Part shown: in pieces, positions 10,030 through 22,393 of the stretch | Numbering within the stretch: the first letter of the stretch is position 1 | Layout: the number at the start of each line of letters is the position of its first letter | Assembly (NCBI GenBank): GCA_050084985.1 | Contig: JBITNC010000001.1 | Location: 175,460,001-175,524,000, forward strand | Direction of reading: 5' to 3' | Length of the DNA stretch: 64,000 nt | From: Nageia nagi | Lineage: Eukaryota; Pinophyta | Program-made: the position numbers and the translations under genes | The notes under the pieces: model-generated | Told to the model about the DNA's origin: nothing | The model's database searches: none | Seen by the model: the letters and a program-made list of their open reading frames with translations, nothing else

Positions 10030-11100
10030 TACATATGACCATGCAAATACCTTTTCTCATTCTTTTAATAAGGTTATAATTTTTTCTTGTTCATTTTCCG
10101 TGAGGTTTTCTCCTAATTGAATAATTTTAGGATTTTGAGGATCATTACTAATATTTATTTCTAAAACCTTTTCAGTAAGCATATACGACCCTTCTTCTAA
10201 TTGATTTGGTACTGGTATCTAGCTATTGTCATTAATACTATGTTCTTCATCGTATTCTTGAGTTTGTTCATTCGTGCATACTTGACTTTCATAGGAACCA
10301 AGTATGTGATCTACATTTTTGAATTCATGTATCGAAGGATTAGATGCTATAAGAGAGAAATCAGCAATCATTTCATCTGTAGAAGTATTGGCTATTATTT
10401 TGATTAAATTTTGATTTTCGTTAACTTCATCTATTCGTTCATTATTTTGATCTTCAATATCATTTTCTTTTATTGTAACCATATTTACCGATGGTATATA
10501 TGCATATGAAACGATTGATGATTCGACATTTTTACTTATTTTTTCTTGTATATGTCTTGGTAAACCCAAATGCCTCCAGAGTGGCTCAATATTATTAATA
10601 AAGAGCCTTTCGACACCTTCTAAGACATCCATTTCACTTAATTGTCCTTCACTTATATCAACAACTTCTTATATTATGGATTTTTTCTCTAAGATTTCTT
10701 CGTTATAATCCAAATTTTCTTCTTCTAAATTTCCTAGTTTATCAAAATTTTTATATCCATTCTTATAACCTAATCCACTTTTATCAGTGGGATCTTGGTA
10801 TTGTAATTCAATTATTTCTCGGGGACCTTGTTCATACCGACCCAATCCTCATCCTTGCCAATTACATTTGTTAAAATAGTTTAAGACAAATGTTCTTGAA
10901 CATGGTGATAAATATTTCATATCATTATTGAAATATCCTTCATATATTTGATTGGATATTGTTGATATAGGATCTACTATTCCCACATAAACAAACATTG
11001 TTTGATTAGGTATTTCACCTAAAGGCACTATTTGTCCAATCACACTAGGTGATTTAGATAATCTTCCCATTTCTTGTGATGAAGGTATACTAAATACCAC
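10030..11100 (-). pseudogene. Protease-RT linker of element A
   Basis: Frames 10219-10632 and 10849-11100 join protease to RT with several stops. A Gly-rich stretch near 10740-10860 reads GLGRYEQG and SGLGYKNG, resembling the short G-patch-like linkers found after protease in some plant gypsy elements. No catalytic domain is seen. The rest is acidic and Asn-rich and is probably a spacer. Confidence 0.6.
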
Positions 11101-11115
11101 ATCATCTATATCATA

Positions 11116-11931
11116 TTATCCCATCCCTAAATCCCTTAATTTAATTTTTACTGGATATTCATTGGAAGAGTTATTATTATATGTAGTATTTACTTGTTTT
11201 GATGAAGACGCTCCATGCTTTTCATCTAAAGTTTTAGTAACTTTTTCCCAAGTATCTTTATCTTGTATAACTATATCATTTTTTACTTTTATGACTTCAG
11301 ATTGATTCATATTTTTGTTCATTAAGATAGTTGATAGATTGAGAGATGGTAATGTCACTTCATTTGTATCAAGAATTAAATTACAATGTGAATAAGGATT
11401 TGGGTCTTTAAACACACAATGAATTTTATCCTTGTAGATGTACTTTAAACATCCATGATAAGTTGATGGAACACATTGCATTTCTCTAATCCATGGACGT
11501 CCTAAAAGAACATTATATTGTATAATATTTCCTTCAATTATATGTAATATAGTTTGGATGGTTTTAGCACCTACTGTAATTGGTAGCACTATCGTTCCCA
11601 AGGTTGAACACACTACATCATTAAAAGCTCTAATTTCTAAAGAAGGAGCTAAGATAATTGATTCTGGTAAATTCAACTTTTTATATGCAACGTCTGAAAT
11701 TATATTTATGGCTGAACCCTCATCTATTAAAATTCTTTTAAATAATTTTCCATCTACCTTACCAATTATATGTAAAGGTGGATCAAGTCTGCCTGGTCCA
11801 TCGTTATTTAATTTTTCTTGTTCGTAGAAGGTGATACTAGGTTGTTGAGATATTCTTAAACTTTCAACTATTGAAATGAAGTTATTGGGGTTACTAATAT
11901 CCACTTGAATTTCTTGTAGAATTTGATTCAT
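11116..11931 (-). pseudogene. Retropepsin-like protease of element A
   Basis: The 271-codon frame reads PPLHIIGKVDG, then the active-site segment ILIDEGSAINIIS, then VLLGRPWIREM, the typical second landmark of plant gypsy proteases. The usual D-T/S-G triplet is D-E-G here and in element E, so this looks like a family feature. The frame is open but its neighbours are not. It would cut the gag-pol polyprotein. Confidence 0.85.
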
Positions 11932-12120
11932 AGCTTCCCTATAACTCTCTGACTATTGTAATAATTCAAATAGGGTCATCTTTACTAGAGACATTTTTAA
12001 CTGTCGTTGAAGAACACCTTTTATCAAAACTTTAGGTTGCTGCAGAGGAGGTATAGGTTGTATATTAATTGGGTTTGATGTCGATTGATTTTTTCGAGGA
12101 TTATCCTATTTATTCTGATA

Positions 12121-14754
12121 TTATTGTGCTCTTGTGGCTATAAAAATCATATGTATTGAATCATCTATAGTTCCTATAAACGGTATATCCTTATTATCCC
12201 CTATATAGTTCAGTTGATTTGGGATAGTTGCCACATTATTAGCTTGATGTGAAGGTAAGGGATTTTGATATATCCCTAAATTTTGATTTGAAGGTACAAC
12301 ATGATTATCCACATCTATCTTTCAACTATCTATCAAGTCTTGAATTTTGTGTTGTAAAGTTCGACATCTATTTGTATTATGTCCCTTTTGTCTATGATAA
12401 GCACAAAATTCATTCTCCTTATACCATTTACTTTCTTTAGCATTAGGATTTTCAGGCCTTATATCAGGTAATGTAATCATACCATTATCACATAATTTTT
12501 TAAGTATTTCAGCTAATGGTTCTGATAATGGGGTAAAATTTCTTTTAGGTTTAAATTCAGCACTTTCTTCTATTTTTGAAGAAGGACCATAATTTTTTGT
12601 CGTAGCTATTTGATTATTTTGTGATTATTTACTAATGTTCTCATTTTGATTACCTTTTTTATATTCTTTTTTCTTGAGTTTTAACTCTCCATCTTGAATT
12701 TTAACTCTTTCTATAACTACTGCCTGAGTAATAGCTTCTTCAAAAGTTTTATGTTGTTGAATTTGAAGAACACTAGCTATTGGTCTTAAACAGCTTTGGC
12801 TAAATAATTTAACCAATTCTTCTTGTGGTATTGTATAAGGCATACTAGTGAGTATAGCCCGCCATCTTGAGATGTAATCTTGTATGGTTTCATCAGGAAA
12901 TTGTTGCAATCTCGTAAGATCCATAATTGAAGCTTTTTCTTTAATATTGATTCTAAAATGTTCAAGAAATTGATTAGCCAATTGTTCAAACGTATATAAA
13001 CTATGCATAGGTAAACTGTTATACCAATCCAAAGCTTGGCCTGCGAGTGTCATAGGAAATATACATAACATTAATGAGTCATCATTGGCTATCTGATAAC
13101 TAGAAAATGAAAATTTTCTCAAGTGTTCTTTGGGGTCTTCTCTTCCTTTAAATGGCTCTATTTTAGGAAATTCAAACCTATATGGTAGTTTCTTTTTTGG
13201 AACACTTGGATGTATAGGTTCATTGCAAATATTCTTGTAATTTAACTTTTGAAGTCCTTGAACATTCATTTCTCGATTTATAAAATCTTTCATAAAGTTT
13301 TCTAATTCTTTATCGGTTCTATGACCTTGAGTGTGCCTATAATATCTCTGAGTATTTGGATCCTTTTTTGAAATTGATCTTGAAATGTAAGACTCATAGT
13401 CTGAAGGAATTTTTGATGGTGGTGGAGCTAATATCTTAAGAGGTGAATGTCATCGCAGAATAGGGATTCTAGGAGGTTTTTGGGATATCCCTTTTTCATG
13501 TGGATCTTTTCCCTTATAATCAGGTTGTCTTGTTTGATTTTGGGTTTGTTCAACCCAACTTTTAATAGAATCTCACTTTTGTTTATCATATAATTTTTGA
13601 AGTTCTAATTCCTTTTCCATTTCCTTTTGTAATAAAATGGCTGTCTCTCTATCTAGTGCTTCTTGTTTATCTAAGGATCTCGATATCTTTGTATTTGACT
13701 TCCTTTAGGAGTTTCTGGTTTCAAATTCCTTATTTTTTGATATTCATCCCACTGTCTTTGTTTTTTTTTCTCCATACGTAGATATTGTTCCCTTTTATAT
13801 TTTTTCATTTTCTAATTCTTTAAGTTGTAATTCTTGTAAATGAAGTTGAATCTTGTGCTCTTTATGAAGTCTTTTCTTTTCTTGTTCCAAGAACTTGTTT
13901 CTTTTTTTCTTTTCTTGTTCTTGTTCTATGAATTTTCTTTTATCTCTATGAAATTTATCTTTCATTTCTTTTAATTTATCCTCTTATTCTTGCAATTTAA
14001 TAAGTTCATCAGCTTTTCTTTTTTCTTCCTCTAAAATATATTGCATGTCTGCTGCCCTTTTAATATTCTCAGCATATACTTCCATGAATCTTTTACCAAC
14101 TGTTTGTTTTATATAATTATCTTTTTTGTAGTTCTTCATAAGAAGGTATCACTTCTATTTTAAACTTAGATGTCCTTCTATTTGATCCTTCTTTTGTGGA
14201 ATAAGATTTTTCTGTTTGTTTTATTGATGCTTCCTTTCTTCTTAATTCAAAAGAAAAAGAAGATCCCTCCTTTTGAATTGAAGAACTGACTCTTCAACCA
14301 TCTAATAATTGATGACTAATTCTTTCATATTTAATTTTATATGGCTCAGTCTGTGGTACCGCTATAGTTCTGGCCTGAGATTTAGCCTTGTCAATTTCTA
14401 AGTTATCAAGCTTTTGGTCTATTTTTTCTACATCTCTCGATAAACTAAAGACGTCTTAGGAATACCCCTATGCTTAGCTAGGTGATGATGAATTTCAATC
14501 AATTCTTCCTCTAACACTTGCGTTCCATTCCTTGTGATAGGATTATCTATAATTTATCTTTGTGATCTAAATTGATTATAACCATAATCACCATCTTTAC
14601 CTACATAACAAACTACCCATGAATTTGATTCATCTAAAGGAGATGGCCTCCTGACCGAATATTCTATCAAATCCATGTTGTCTGAATCTATTTCTTGCAT
14701 TTCAAATGGATGTTCTCGCATTTTCTTAGCGTTCATACTTCTAGTTTGAACCAT
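12121..14754 (-). pseudogene. gag: Gag of element A (decayed)
   Basis: Sense start is likely MVQTRSMNAKK at 14754. A Glu/Lys-rich, coiled-coil-like region with many stops follows (about 13400-14300). The capsid-like retrotransposon gag domain is open at 12625-13293, with GREDPKEHLRKF, AGQALDWYNSLP, LANQFLEHFR and YISRWRAIL. A zinc-knuckle-like motif, FCAYHRQKGHNTNRC, lies near 12340-12420 and is intact. The product would form the particle and bind RNA. The start matches element B's gag start (MVDTRYSKKKK). Confidence 0.85.
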
Positions 14755-16180
14755 TTTAAATATCATAAACAAACATCGTAAACAAAAAACTCTATTTTTA
14801 TCTTTTAGATTATATTTTTGAAAAAACAATTTAATGCACAAACATCCTATATGCAAACATACTTTTAACGATGTGATTATCTTCTTTAACTTTTTCGCAT
14901 ATTTTTAATGTCTAAAGTAAATGAATGATATTGGTTGTTTATTTTTAATCTTTTTAATTTTCCTAGTTTGTTTTGACTAGTCAAGTGTTAAATAAGGTAG
15001 GTTGGGTAATTCTAACATTTGCAAGTTTCTATGGCTTTTGGCTTAGTTCTAGATGAGTCTCTTTTTTGACTCCTACCTAAAGGAAAGTTACCTTGGTCAT
15101 CACTTCCAAGTGTAACTGGCTCTATGGTTTCAAGTGCATTATATCGGTGGTTACAAAGAAGTAAGAATTAACGGTTGATAGTGACATCCAACTCGTTAAT
15201 GTTCAATTATTTCTTAAGGCCTTCATGAAATGCATTTAAACAAATAAGATACATTTATGCATACTACCCTCCCAAACATTCATGTCCATTTACTTATCTT
15301 ATTTTAACATGATACAATCAAAATTTATTTTTAATGAGTGTTGACCTTAATAAACCTGCTATTCTTTTTAATTATAATGTGATTCATTATCCAACCTATT
15401 AATGATGTTCATTAACCCCTTCCAGCTATGGAAGTATTTATGTGTGATAAATTCCCTCTTCTTACTAGTCACACATCTCTTCGACCTCCAATGGAGTGGT
15501 AAGAGCAGACTTGGTAAGAAGCCATTAAGTGTGAATAAATTAATTAAGTGAGGTTCAATTACTCCTCCAAGAGTCACATATCCCTTCGACCTCCAATGGA
15601 GTGGTAAGGGTAGACATCTTTAAGAGTTTTAATGTGAAGTATATTTCCAAAAATGAAATGTGAATAAATTTTATCTCTTTCACTTAACTTATTTCTGATC
15701 ACTTAAGATCGCATAAAGCGCAAAAGTGAGAGTATACTTTGTCAAGTGAAAGTACTTAATGTATATGTACCCTTACCCCAAAACATTAAAAATAAATATA
15801 TAACATTATACATAAAATAAAATAATAACAAATGCATTTAACTTTTTCACTACCCATTTCCTATATGCACTCTAAGCAAAGAGATCACACATAGTTTTAC
15901 TGACTGTCATTTTAAATATATAATTACACTTACTGTATCTAGGTCGAATTATAAAACATACCAGTTTTTTAGAGATCATTGATGATTTCACAGCAATCGT
16001 TGCCAACTATAGTATGATCATCGATGATCCAGAGAACATAAAAAACAAAAAAACAAAGAAACAGATCAAATAGAGTAAGTTAGTATCTAATTCCACAGGA
16101 TGCAAATAGATGTAAAAATAAAACCAAAACAATATGCAATTGATCCTATTTTTGCTTCAATCTTCTGAAATGCATGCAAG
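14755..16180 (-). other. 5' leader of element A
   Basis: About 1.4 kb between PBS and gag with no convincing ORF. A 40-45 bp segment containing CTTCGACCTCCAATGGAGTG occurs twice, near 15478-15515 and 15583-15615, roughly 104 bp apart. The open frame at 15368-15577 merely spans these repeats. Confidence 0.6.
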
Positions 16181-16200
16181 GGGCCCTCCTTCTAGTGCCA
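16181..16200 (-). other. Primer-binding site of element A
   Basis: On the minus strand the sequence just inside the 5' LTR is TGGCACTAGAAGGAGGGCC. It begins with TGG, complementary to the tRNA 3' CCA. Element E has the same site with one base changed (54166-54184). I cannot name the tRNA from sequence alone; it is not the initiator Met site. Confidence 0.75.
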
Positions 16201-18718
16201 GATTAGGTATATCAAATTATGAACCTAAAATGCAATTTAGACAGATAAATCATTCAACATAATTAATCATAAACATATTCAACAATACACATCAATAATA
16301 ATAATGATACTATATTCTAAAGTATTTGAATACAAAAAGTGAGTTTTTATTGATCTATTTTAATCAACATCGACAGCGATCATTGTGGATTGGTAATAAT
16401 CAGTGTGGATTAGTAATAATTGAAGCATGACTCTACATTCTCTATGCCATCATTATGTTCGCTTTAAACCTTTAGCCTTTGTTATCGATCTGGTGAATCA
16501 CCGTCGATCGATCTTTGAATCGTCAATGATCAGTTCTATATGCACTGGAGTAATCTTCATAGAATTTTGAAGTGTTTTTATCTATTCCTTGTTGTTCTCT
16601 TTCATGCTTACTTCTGTCGTTCTTTTCCTGTATTGACCCTACACACAAAAAATGAATGAAGCATCAAAAGCATACCTGTTCATACATATTAATCAACAAA
16701 TGAATAACATAATATGGAAATATAGTTGATATGAGATTTGCTATTAATCAAGCTTACAACCTTTTGCTAATAATCTCTTGATTTGCTTTTGGTAGAGCTT
16801 CGCTACAGTAAGATTGGGTCCCTTTGTTCACGTACAAAGATTCAATTTATAAGCTTCAAGGTTTGTTATTCATTTGTTTTGGCATCACAAGATTCCAGGT
16901 AACCTCTCAACCTAAATTTTGAGGTGTTGTTATCTTCCATCTGTATCCATGATTACAAATTATATGTACTAGGCTATTCCAGGCTTAGATTTGTTTGTTG
17001 TTTAACTATTCATGGATCGTCATTAATTTTTTAGTGATTATATATTAACATTAGAATGGTCGCTCTATGGTCATTTTTTAATGACAAGGGTTGTATGACC
17101 ACTTGTTTTATATATGTTCGAAAAGATTGATTCGATAATATAATTTTAAATCTTATTTAATGCTTTTATAAGGAGTTATAATACATAATAAATTCTTTAT
17201 TGAAGCCTCGGTGTACTTTACTTACAATCATGAGTTCATTTTAAGATTCCCGAGAGTTTTTTTGGAGCAAACAAAATAGGCTGGAGTCAGTAGATAAAGT
17301 GTTTTGAAATGACATGATGACATCATAGAAGAAAGGATAAAGCTCAGTTATGGAAAAGCCCAGGTTTTGGAAGAGGTGAGGTTAGCAAGAGATAATTGAA
17401 TAAGCCAGAGCCCATAAATTAAGTGTTCCAGAAGTAAATGATAAAGCTTAGTTGTGGAAAAGCCTGGGTTCCAAAAGAGGTGAGGTTAGTAAAGAGTGAT
17501 TAAATAGCTAGAGCTGATGAGTAGAACATTCCAAAATGTAGAGATGATGACATCATAGGGAGAATGATGTTATCATTTTTGAATGAAATCGGGTCTCGGA
17601 AGTGATGAGGTCATCAAGGAGTGATCAAATAGCCAGAGCCGGTAAGTAGAGCATTCCAGAAGTATGAAGATGATGTCACAAGGAGAATAATGTTCACATT
17701 TTTGAATGAAACTGGGTCCTAGAAGTGATGAGATCATCAAGGCATGATCGAATAGCTGGAGCTGATGAGTATAGCATTCTAAAAGTAAGAAGATGATGTC
17801 ATGGGGAGAATGATGTTCATATTTTTGAATGAAACCAGGTCCCAAAAGTGATGAGGTCATCAAGGCATGATCAAATAGCTGGAGCTGGTGAGTATAGCAT
17901 TTCGAAAGTAAGAAGATGACATCATAGAGGGAATGATGTTCATATTTTTGAATGAAACCGGGTCCTAGAAGTGATGAGGTCATCAAGGAGTGATCAAATA
18001 GTCGAAACCGGTAAGTAGAGCATTCCAGAATGAAGAATCTTAAAGCCATTTCTATTTTACAATTCTTATAACTATCATTACTGCAGTATAAGTATATGAA
18101 AATAAAGTGAAAGAAGGGTCAAAAACCTAGTATTGCTCTTTACATTTGTTCTTGAAGGCCTGTAGTTTTTATCAGTAATATGAAACCATCTTGACCTTTC
18201 TTGTCTAGCATTCGTAATTGTCATTCTTAATTTGGTTACATCATGGCAGCTTGGCTTGTTTCCTGAATGATAATTGTGAGTTGCTAATATAACTATGTCT
18301 GATACATGGTAGAGTAAAGCTGGGAAACTATTATAGAGTGAAAGCTTGTACTATAGCTGCTACACTAGATTTAGGCCAAGGTTTCACACACTATGAAAAC
18401 CCGTGCTGAACTAGTGATCCACCTTTGCTTTCTCTCTTATTACCCTAAGCCTTTTGCTTAAATTCCTCACACTCTAATCCTTTTTATTTTCTTTCTCTAT
18501 TACTTTTTCTATGCCCAATAGATAAGGAACCGACCTTCTTCGAAGATCAGACTATCCCCATAGTCTGTTCTTGATTTACTTTGGTTAAGATTGTTTAGGG
18601 CGTATAAATTACACAATCTTAATCAACAATTATTTTAATGTGATATATATTAGAAAAAATACTTGTTTTATTTATTTATTTATTAAATTAAAGATAGGGT
18701 TTATTTTGAGTGTCTACA
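16201..18718 (-). repeat. 5' LTR of element A
   Basis: Full LTR of about 2.5 kb, starting TGTAGACA in sense at 18718 and ending next to the PBS near 16201-16204. The expected terminal CA has apparently changed to TA. It carries the same 123-bp array (about 17280-18030) as the other LTR. An open frame of 158 codons at 17573-18049 exists only because 123 is divisible by three; it encodes a 41-residue repeat with no sign of being a protein. Confidence 0.92.
17280..18030. repeat. 123-bp tandem array, second LTR copy
   Basis: Same units as 780-1520. The ATGACATCAT and GATGATGTCA variants differ between the two LTRs mainly by transitions. Confidence 0.9.
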
Positions 18719-19765
18719 AAATTGAGGGACTCTCTTTGTATCCTTTATTTGGCATCTAAGTTCCATTTTCAAGATACTTGGTCTTCATACTATTTTGATG
18801 CTTCTATGCTTCAAAGATTCTTGTAGTGTCCTATTGGTTCTTCATGAATCAAAATTTAATTATTTCAATTATTTTTATGACTATTGTCATTTTTATTTGT
18901 ACATCACATAGCATATGCATTGGGTACTTCATCACTTGGAGTTGTAGTTCTGTTCTACCATGGCTAGTTGTTCCTTAGACTTTGTATGGTTACTCTTGAT
19001 AAAATATTCATAGTCAATATTCTAGCTATTCTATGATCATTATTTTGGCTATCTTGCACTACTTCATCTATAATCTTTGGATATTGCATCGATATCAACC
19101 ACTTTGTATCTTGATCCTTTAGGTTTTCTTCTTAACCCCTCCTCCTAAGATTTGGGAACCAAAGCTCTTGTTGCTAGGAGGAATGATGAGGAATAATAAT
19201 ATAAATAATAATAAAATACATTTCTAAGGTATCTAGTATAAAATAATCTCATTTAATGTTTACAATTATCTTGTAAAATTGTATCCTCAATACCATGTTC
19301 TCAAACCATGGTATTCATTTTAGTAAATGCCTATTAATAGTCTTATATTTATAATAAAATGCATTCTAGATTAATTCCATATTGAGGTTCAGTTTACTTT
19401 TTTTATTAATAATGATCTTTTAAACATGAAAGATCATATAATTATAAAGCATATATAAATATTATTATACTTATCTTTGTGTTCATGTTTCATCTATATT
19501 GGACAATCTTCATATCCAAAAATGGGGCACAAAAGCTAATATGATTGTTAAAACAAATCTATCAAAAAGTGATAAAGTACCTTATTTATGATTATATAAT
19601 TATAACATAATTGAACCAAAAGAGATGTCTTATATCATATTTTTAATAATACAACAACTTTCTAAAAAACATATGCTTATAGAAAAAGGAACCCAAAAGA
19701 TGTCTGAAAATGGGGCCCAAAAACTATCTTTGAGAAGGAAAGCAACTATATGAAAAAGGCCCTAA
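18719..19765. other. Unannotated flank of element A
   Basis: A+T-rich sequence with no coding similarity or repeat that I recognise. It is the right-hand insertion flank of element A. Confidence 0.5.
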
Positions 19766-19769
19766 GACA

Positions 19770-20950
19770 TATATGTAATATGTGGAATAATACATAAGGA
19801 TAGGAATTATTTAATAAGATACATGATGCGATTCATAGTTTCATAGTCCACAATGATTGCATGATAAATATAAAATGGGTTTTCTAAAAAACTCCCTAAG
19901 AGACTTTCATTCTAAATGTAATTGGTAAATGTTACACCTTATTTTACAAAATGCAAAAGAATAAAAGAAATGATAATTATTTGATAAAATTACATATAAA
20001 AATGTGAAAGAATAACTACTATCATATTTTCTTATCTTGCCTCACATATACCCCCTCGATTTTTAAAAACAAATTGGAAATGCCTATTCTAACCTCTCCT
20101 TTCCTCTACCCCCTTACCTTGAAAAACTCAAATGTCTAATAAATTTACAAGTATATTAATAACATAACCTTTGTATATGTTCTAATTACATGGAACCATC
20201 ACTAACACTAGACCACAAATGGGTGTTGGGGGTGGGTGATTTGAGGAATTTTTGGTGCAACAATTTTTAATCATCCTTTAAAGAATTTAGGCAAGGATAT
20301 GGAAAATGATTAGATGGGCAATTAGATAAATTTAATTTTTTTCCTTGTTAGTATCATGGAATACAATGATAGTAGGATATTCATAATAATCAATTTTTTA
20401 AAAAGATACTTTTAATAAAATGCATGTAAAGCCAAATTCTATAATCTTTGTTGCATTCTTTCAACATGTACCACCATGGGAGCTCTATAAGAAGATAAAA
20501 AATATATTAAAGAGCAGTTGAAAATAGTTTATCATCGAATATTGTGGTTGTGAATTCTTTGATAGACACATATGTAAAATGTATAAGACATAAATATGCC
20601 CTTAAATAGTTGATCTGATGAAGCACTTGGGAACCAACCCTAACAAAATAAGCTTTATAAGTAGTATAATTTCATTCAGCCATGAAGGTCTAATGGATGA
20701 TGGGTATAAATATTATAATAGCACTATTTCTAATATGAGTAATTATACATGCATTGTTTACCTTCTTATTCATGTAGGATAACTTGAGGAAGCTTTTAAA
20801 TTCATTGTTAAGATGCCCATAAAACTTGAATTGGGTGTTTGGATGTATTTCTTGGTCCTTATAGATCACATAAGAATGTAGGAATAAGGGAATTTGTATG
20901 TTAATGGAGAGTAATTTTCTATCTTGGCTACCCATTTCTATCAGCACTAT
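19770..20950 (+). pseudogene. PPR gene fragment A (PLS class), decayed
   Basis: Read on the plus strand with frameshifts. A piece near 19770-19930 resembles the L/S repeat consensus (FDKIHD...). Near 20350 the text gives SWNTMIVGYS. Near 20530 it gives VVVNSLIDTYVKC. At 20676-20840 a C-terminal segment reads HEGLMDDGYKYYNS, then NYTCIVYLL and FIVKMPIKLE. This matches the last repeats and E-motif start of plant organelle RNA-editing PPR proteins. Many stops make it a pseudogene. The open frame on the other strand (20690-20947) is its shadow. Confidence 0.75.
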
Positions 20951-21083
20951 TTTTCATTGTTTCATCTATTATCATATAATGGAAAAGAGTCCCTACTATT
21001 TAAATGCTTCCTTATCTATGAAGGGCTTATTGACATATTCACTCTTTGTGATTAAAATTATATATTAAAAAACATGGACATAG

Positions 21084-22393
21084 ATGACCATGATAATACC
21101 ACCTCCACCTCCTTCACTTTTTAAGTCTATGGTATTGAGTTTCTTGTGTTTTTATAGTCATACAATCTCATCACTTACCCACCAAAATAATATTAATATC
21201 ACTCTCACACAAATATATCATGATAGTTGGTTGAAGGATACAATGCACATTTCGCTTACTACATATATAAATATACACTACTCTCTATGCTCTTCAACAT
21301 ATCTTCAACTCCTATAGTCCTTCATCACCAATAATACCTTCCAAATGGAAAGATCCTTCATTCACTCATAAATGAAATTGGAATTCATTTTGGACTATCC
21401 ATGAATAAATTTCTACAAGATAAAATCATTCACATGTATGCTAACTACATAATTTTGGAAGACACCCATAAAATTTTTGATTGTGTGACTAAATGAGATA
21501 TCTTCTCAAAGGTTATGATAACTTTAGGCTACCACAAGCATATATTTCCTTAATAAAAATTGATAACATTTAACCAAATGCAAAAACTATAAGCAAAAAT
21601 CCAAATAGATTAGTTCACCTTTCCTATCATCCTCAAAGTATACACAAAATTGGGAGATTTGTAATTTATAAATAGATTTTTGTTAGATGTTGTGGTTGGA
21701 ATACCCTAGTAGACATGTATGCAAAATGGGGAAGCTTATAGAAGGCACACAAATTTTTTGATAAGATGAAAGATATAATATAATTTAATAGACTGCAATG
21801 ATCATAGGATATTTAAAAAATGGATATGTTAAAAGGGCATGTGAGTTATTTGAAAAAATCCCTCATTGAGTTAAAACCTCATAGAATGCAATAATTGTAG
21901 GATATGCACCAAATATATTTCCTAAAAAGGACCTAAATACTTTTAATAAAATGTAATTATGAAGGGTAAAGCCAAACTTTGAAACCTTTTTTAACATTCT
22001 TCCAGAATATGACACCATGAGAGCTCTAGAATAAGGTATGGACATCCATAAAAGAGTTGTTGAAATGTTGAATATTATGGTTTCAAATGCTTTGATAGAC
22101 ATGTATGAAAATATGGAAGAATAGAAAAAACCTAAGAATTATTTGATAAGATGCATGATTGAAACATAGTTTCATGGATTGCAATGATCACAAAATATAC
22201 ATAAAATGGGGTTTTTGTAAATATCCTAGATACTTTTAAGTAAAACTAATTATCATGGTAAGGATAGAATTTGTAACTCTTCCAACATGTACCACCATGG
22301 TAGCTATATAAGAAGGTATGGACATCTATCAAATAGTTCTTAAAAATTAGTTTCCATCAAGTGTTGTGGTTGTGAATGCCTAGATAGACATTA
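21084..22393 (+). pseudogene. PPR gene fragment B, with N-terminus, decayed
   Basis: The open frame 21084-21317 begins MTMIIPPPPPSLFKSM and ends SLCSSTYLQLL, which fits the N-terminal lead-in of PPR proteins (SSTYxxLLQ). Downstream frames continue with SFITNN, then MYANYIILEDTHKIFD (near 21435), MITLGYH, VDMYAKWG-like text near 21710, and ELFDKMHD followed by VSWIAMI near 22140-22200. The order P-L-S repeats is preserved although many frameshifts occur. Reading breaks near 22393 in a motif equivalent to ALIDMYAKCG and appears to resume near 24001, so an insertion separates the halves. Confidence 0.7.

Larger units (their letters stand above)
1..18718 (-). mobile_element. Element A: Tat/Ogre-type Ty3/gypsy LTR retrotransposon, 3' LTR cut by window edge
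   Basis: Bases 1-2204 align end to end with 16515-18718, so these are the two LTRs of one element. Coding blocks between them read on the minus strand in the order gag, protease, RT, RNase H, second RNase H, integrase. The minus-strand sense LTR begins TGTAGACA at both ends (2204 and 18718). A purine tract precedes the 3' LTR and a primer-binding site follows the 5' LTR. About 315 bases of the left LTR lie outside the window. The internal region is about 14 kb, large for gypsy elements but usual for Tat/Ogre. Most ORFs carry stops, so the element is probably dead. The target duplication cannot be tested because the left flank is missing; the right flank starts AAATT. Confidence 0.93.

Noticed and set aside
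17573-18049. 158-codon minus-strand ORF with 41-residue repeats
   Set aside because: It is the LTR 123-bp tandem array read in one frame; the array in the other LTR is not open, and the period is divisible by three.
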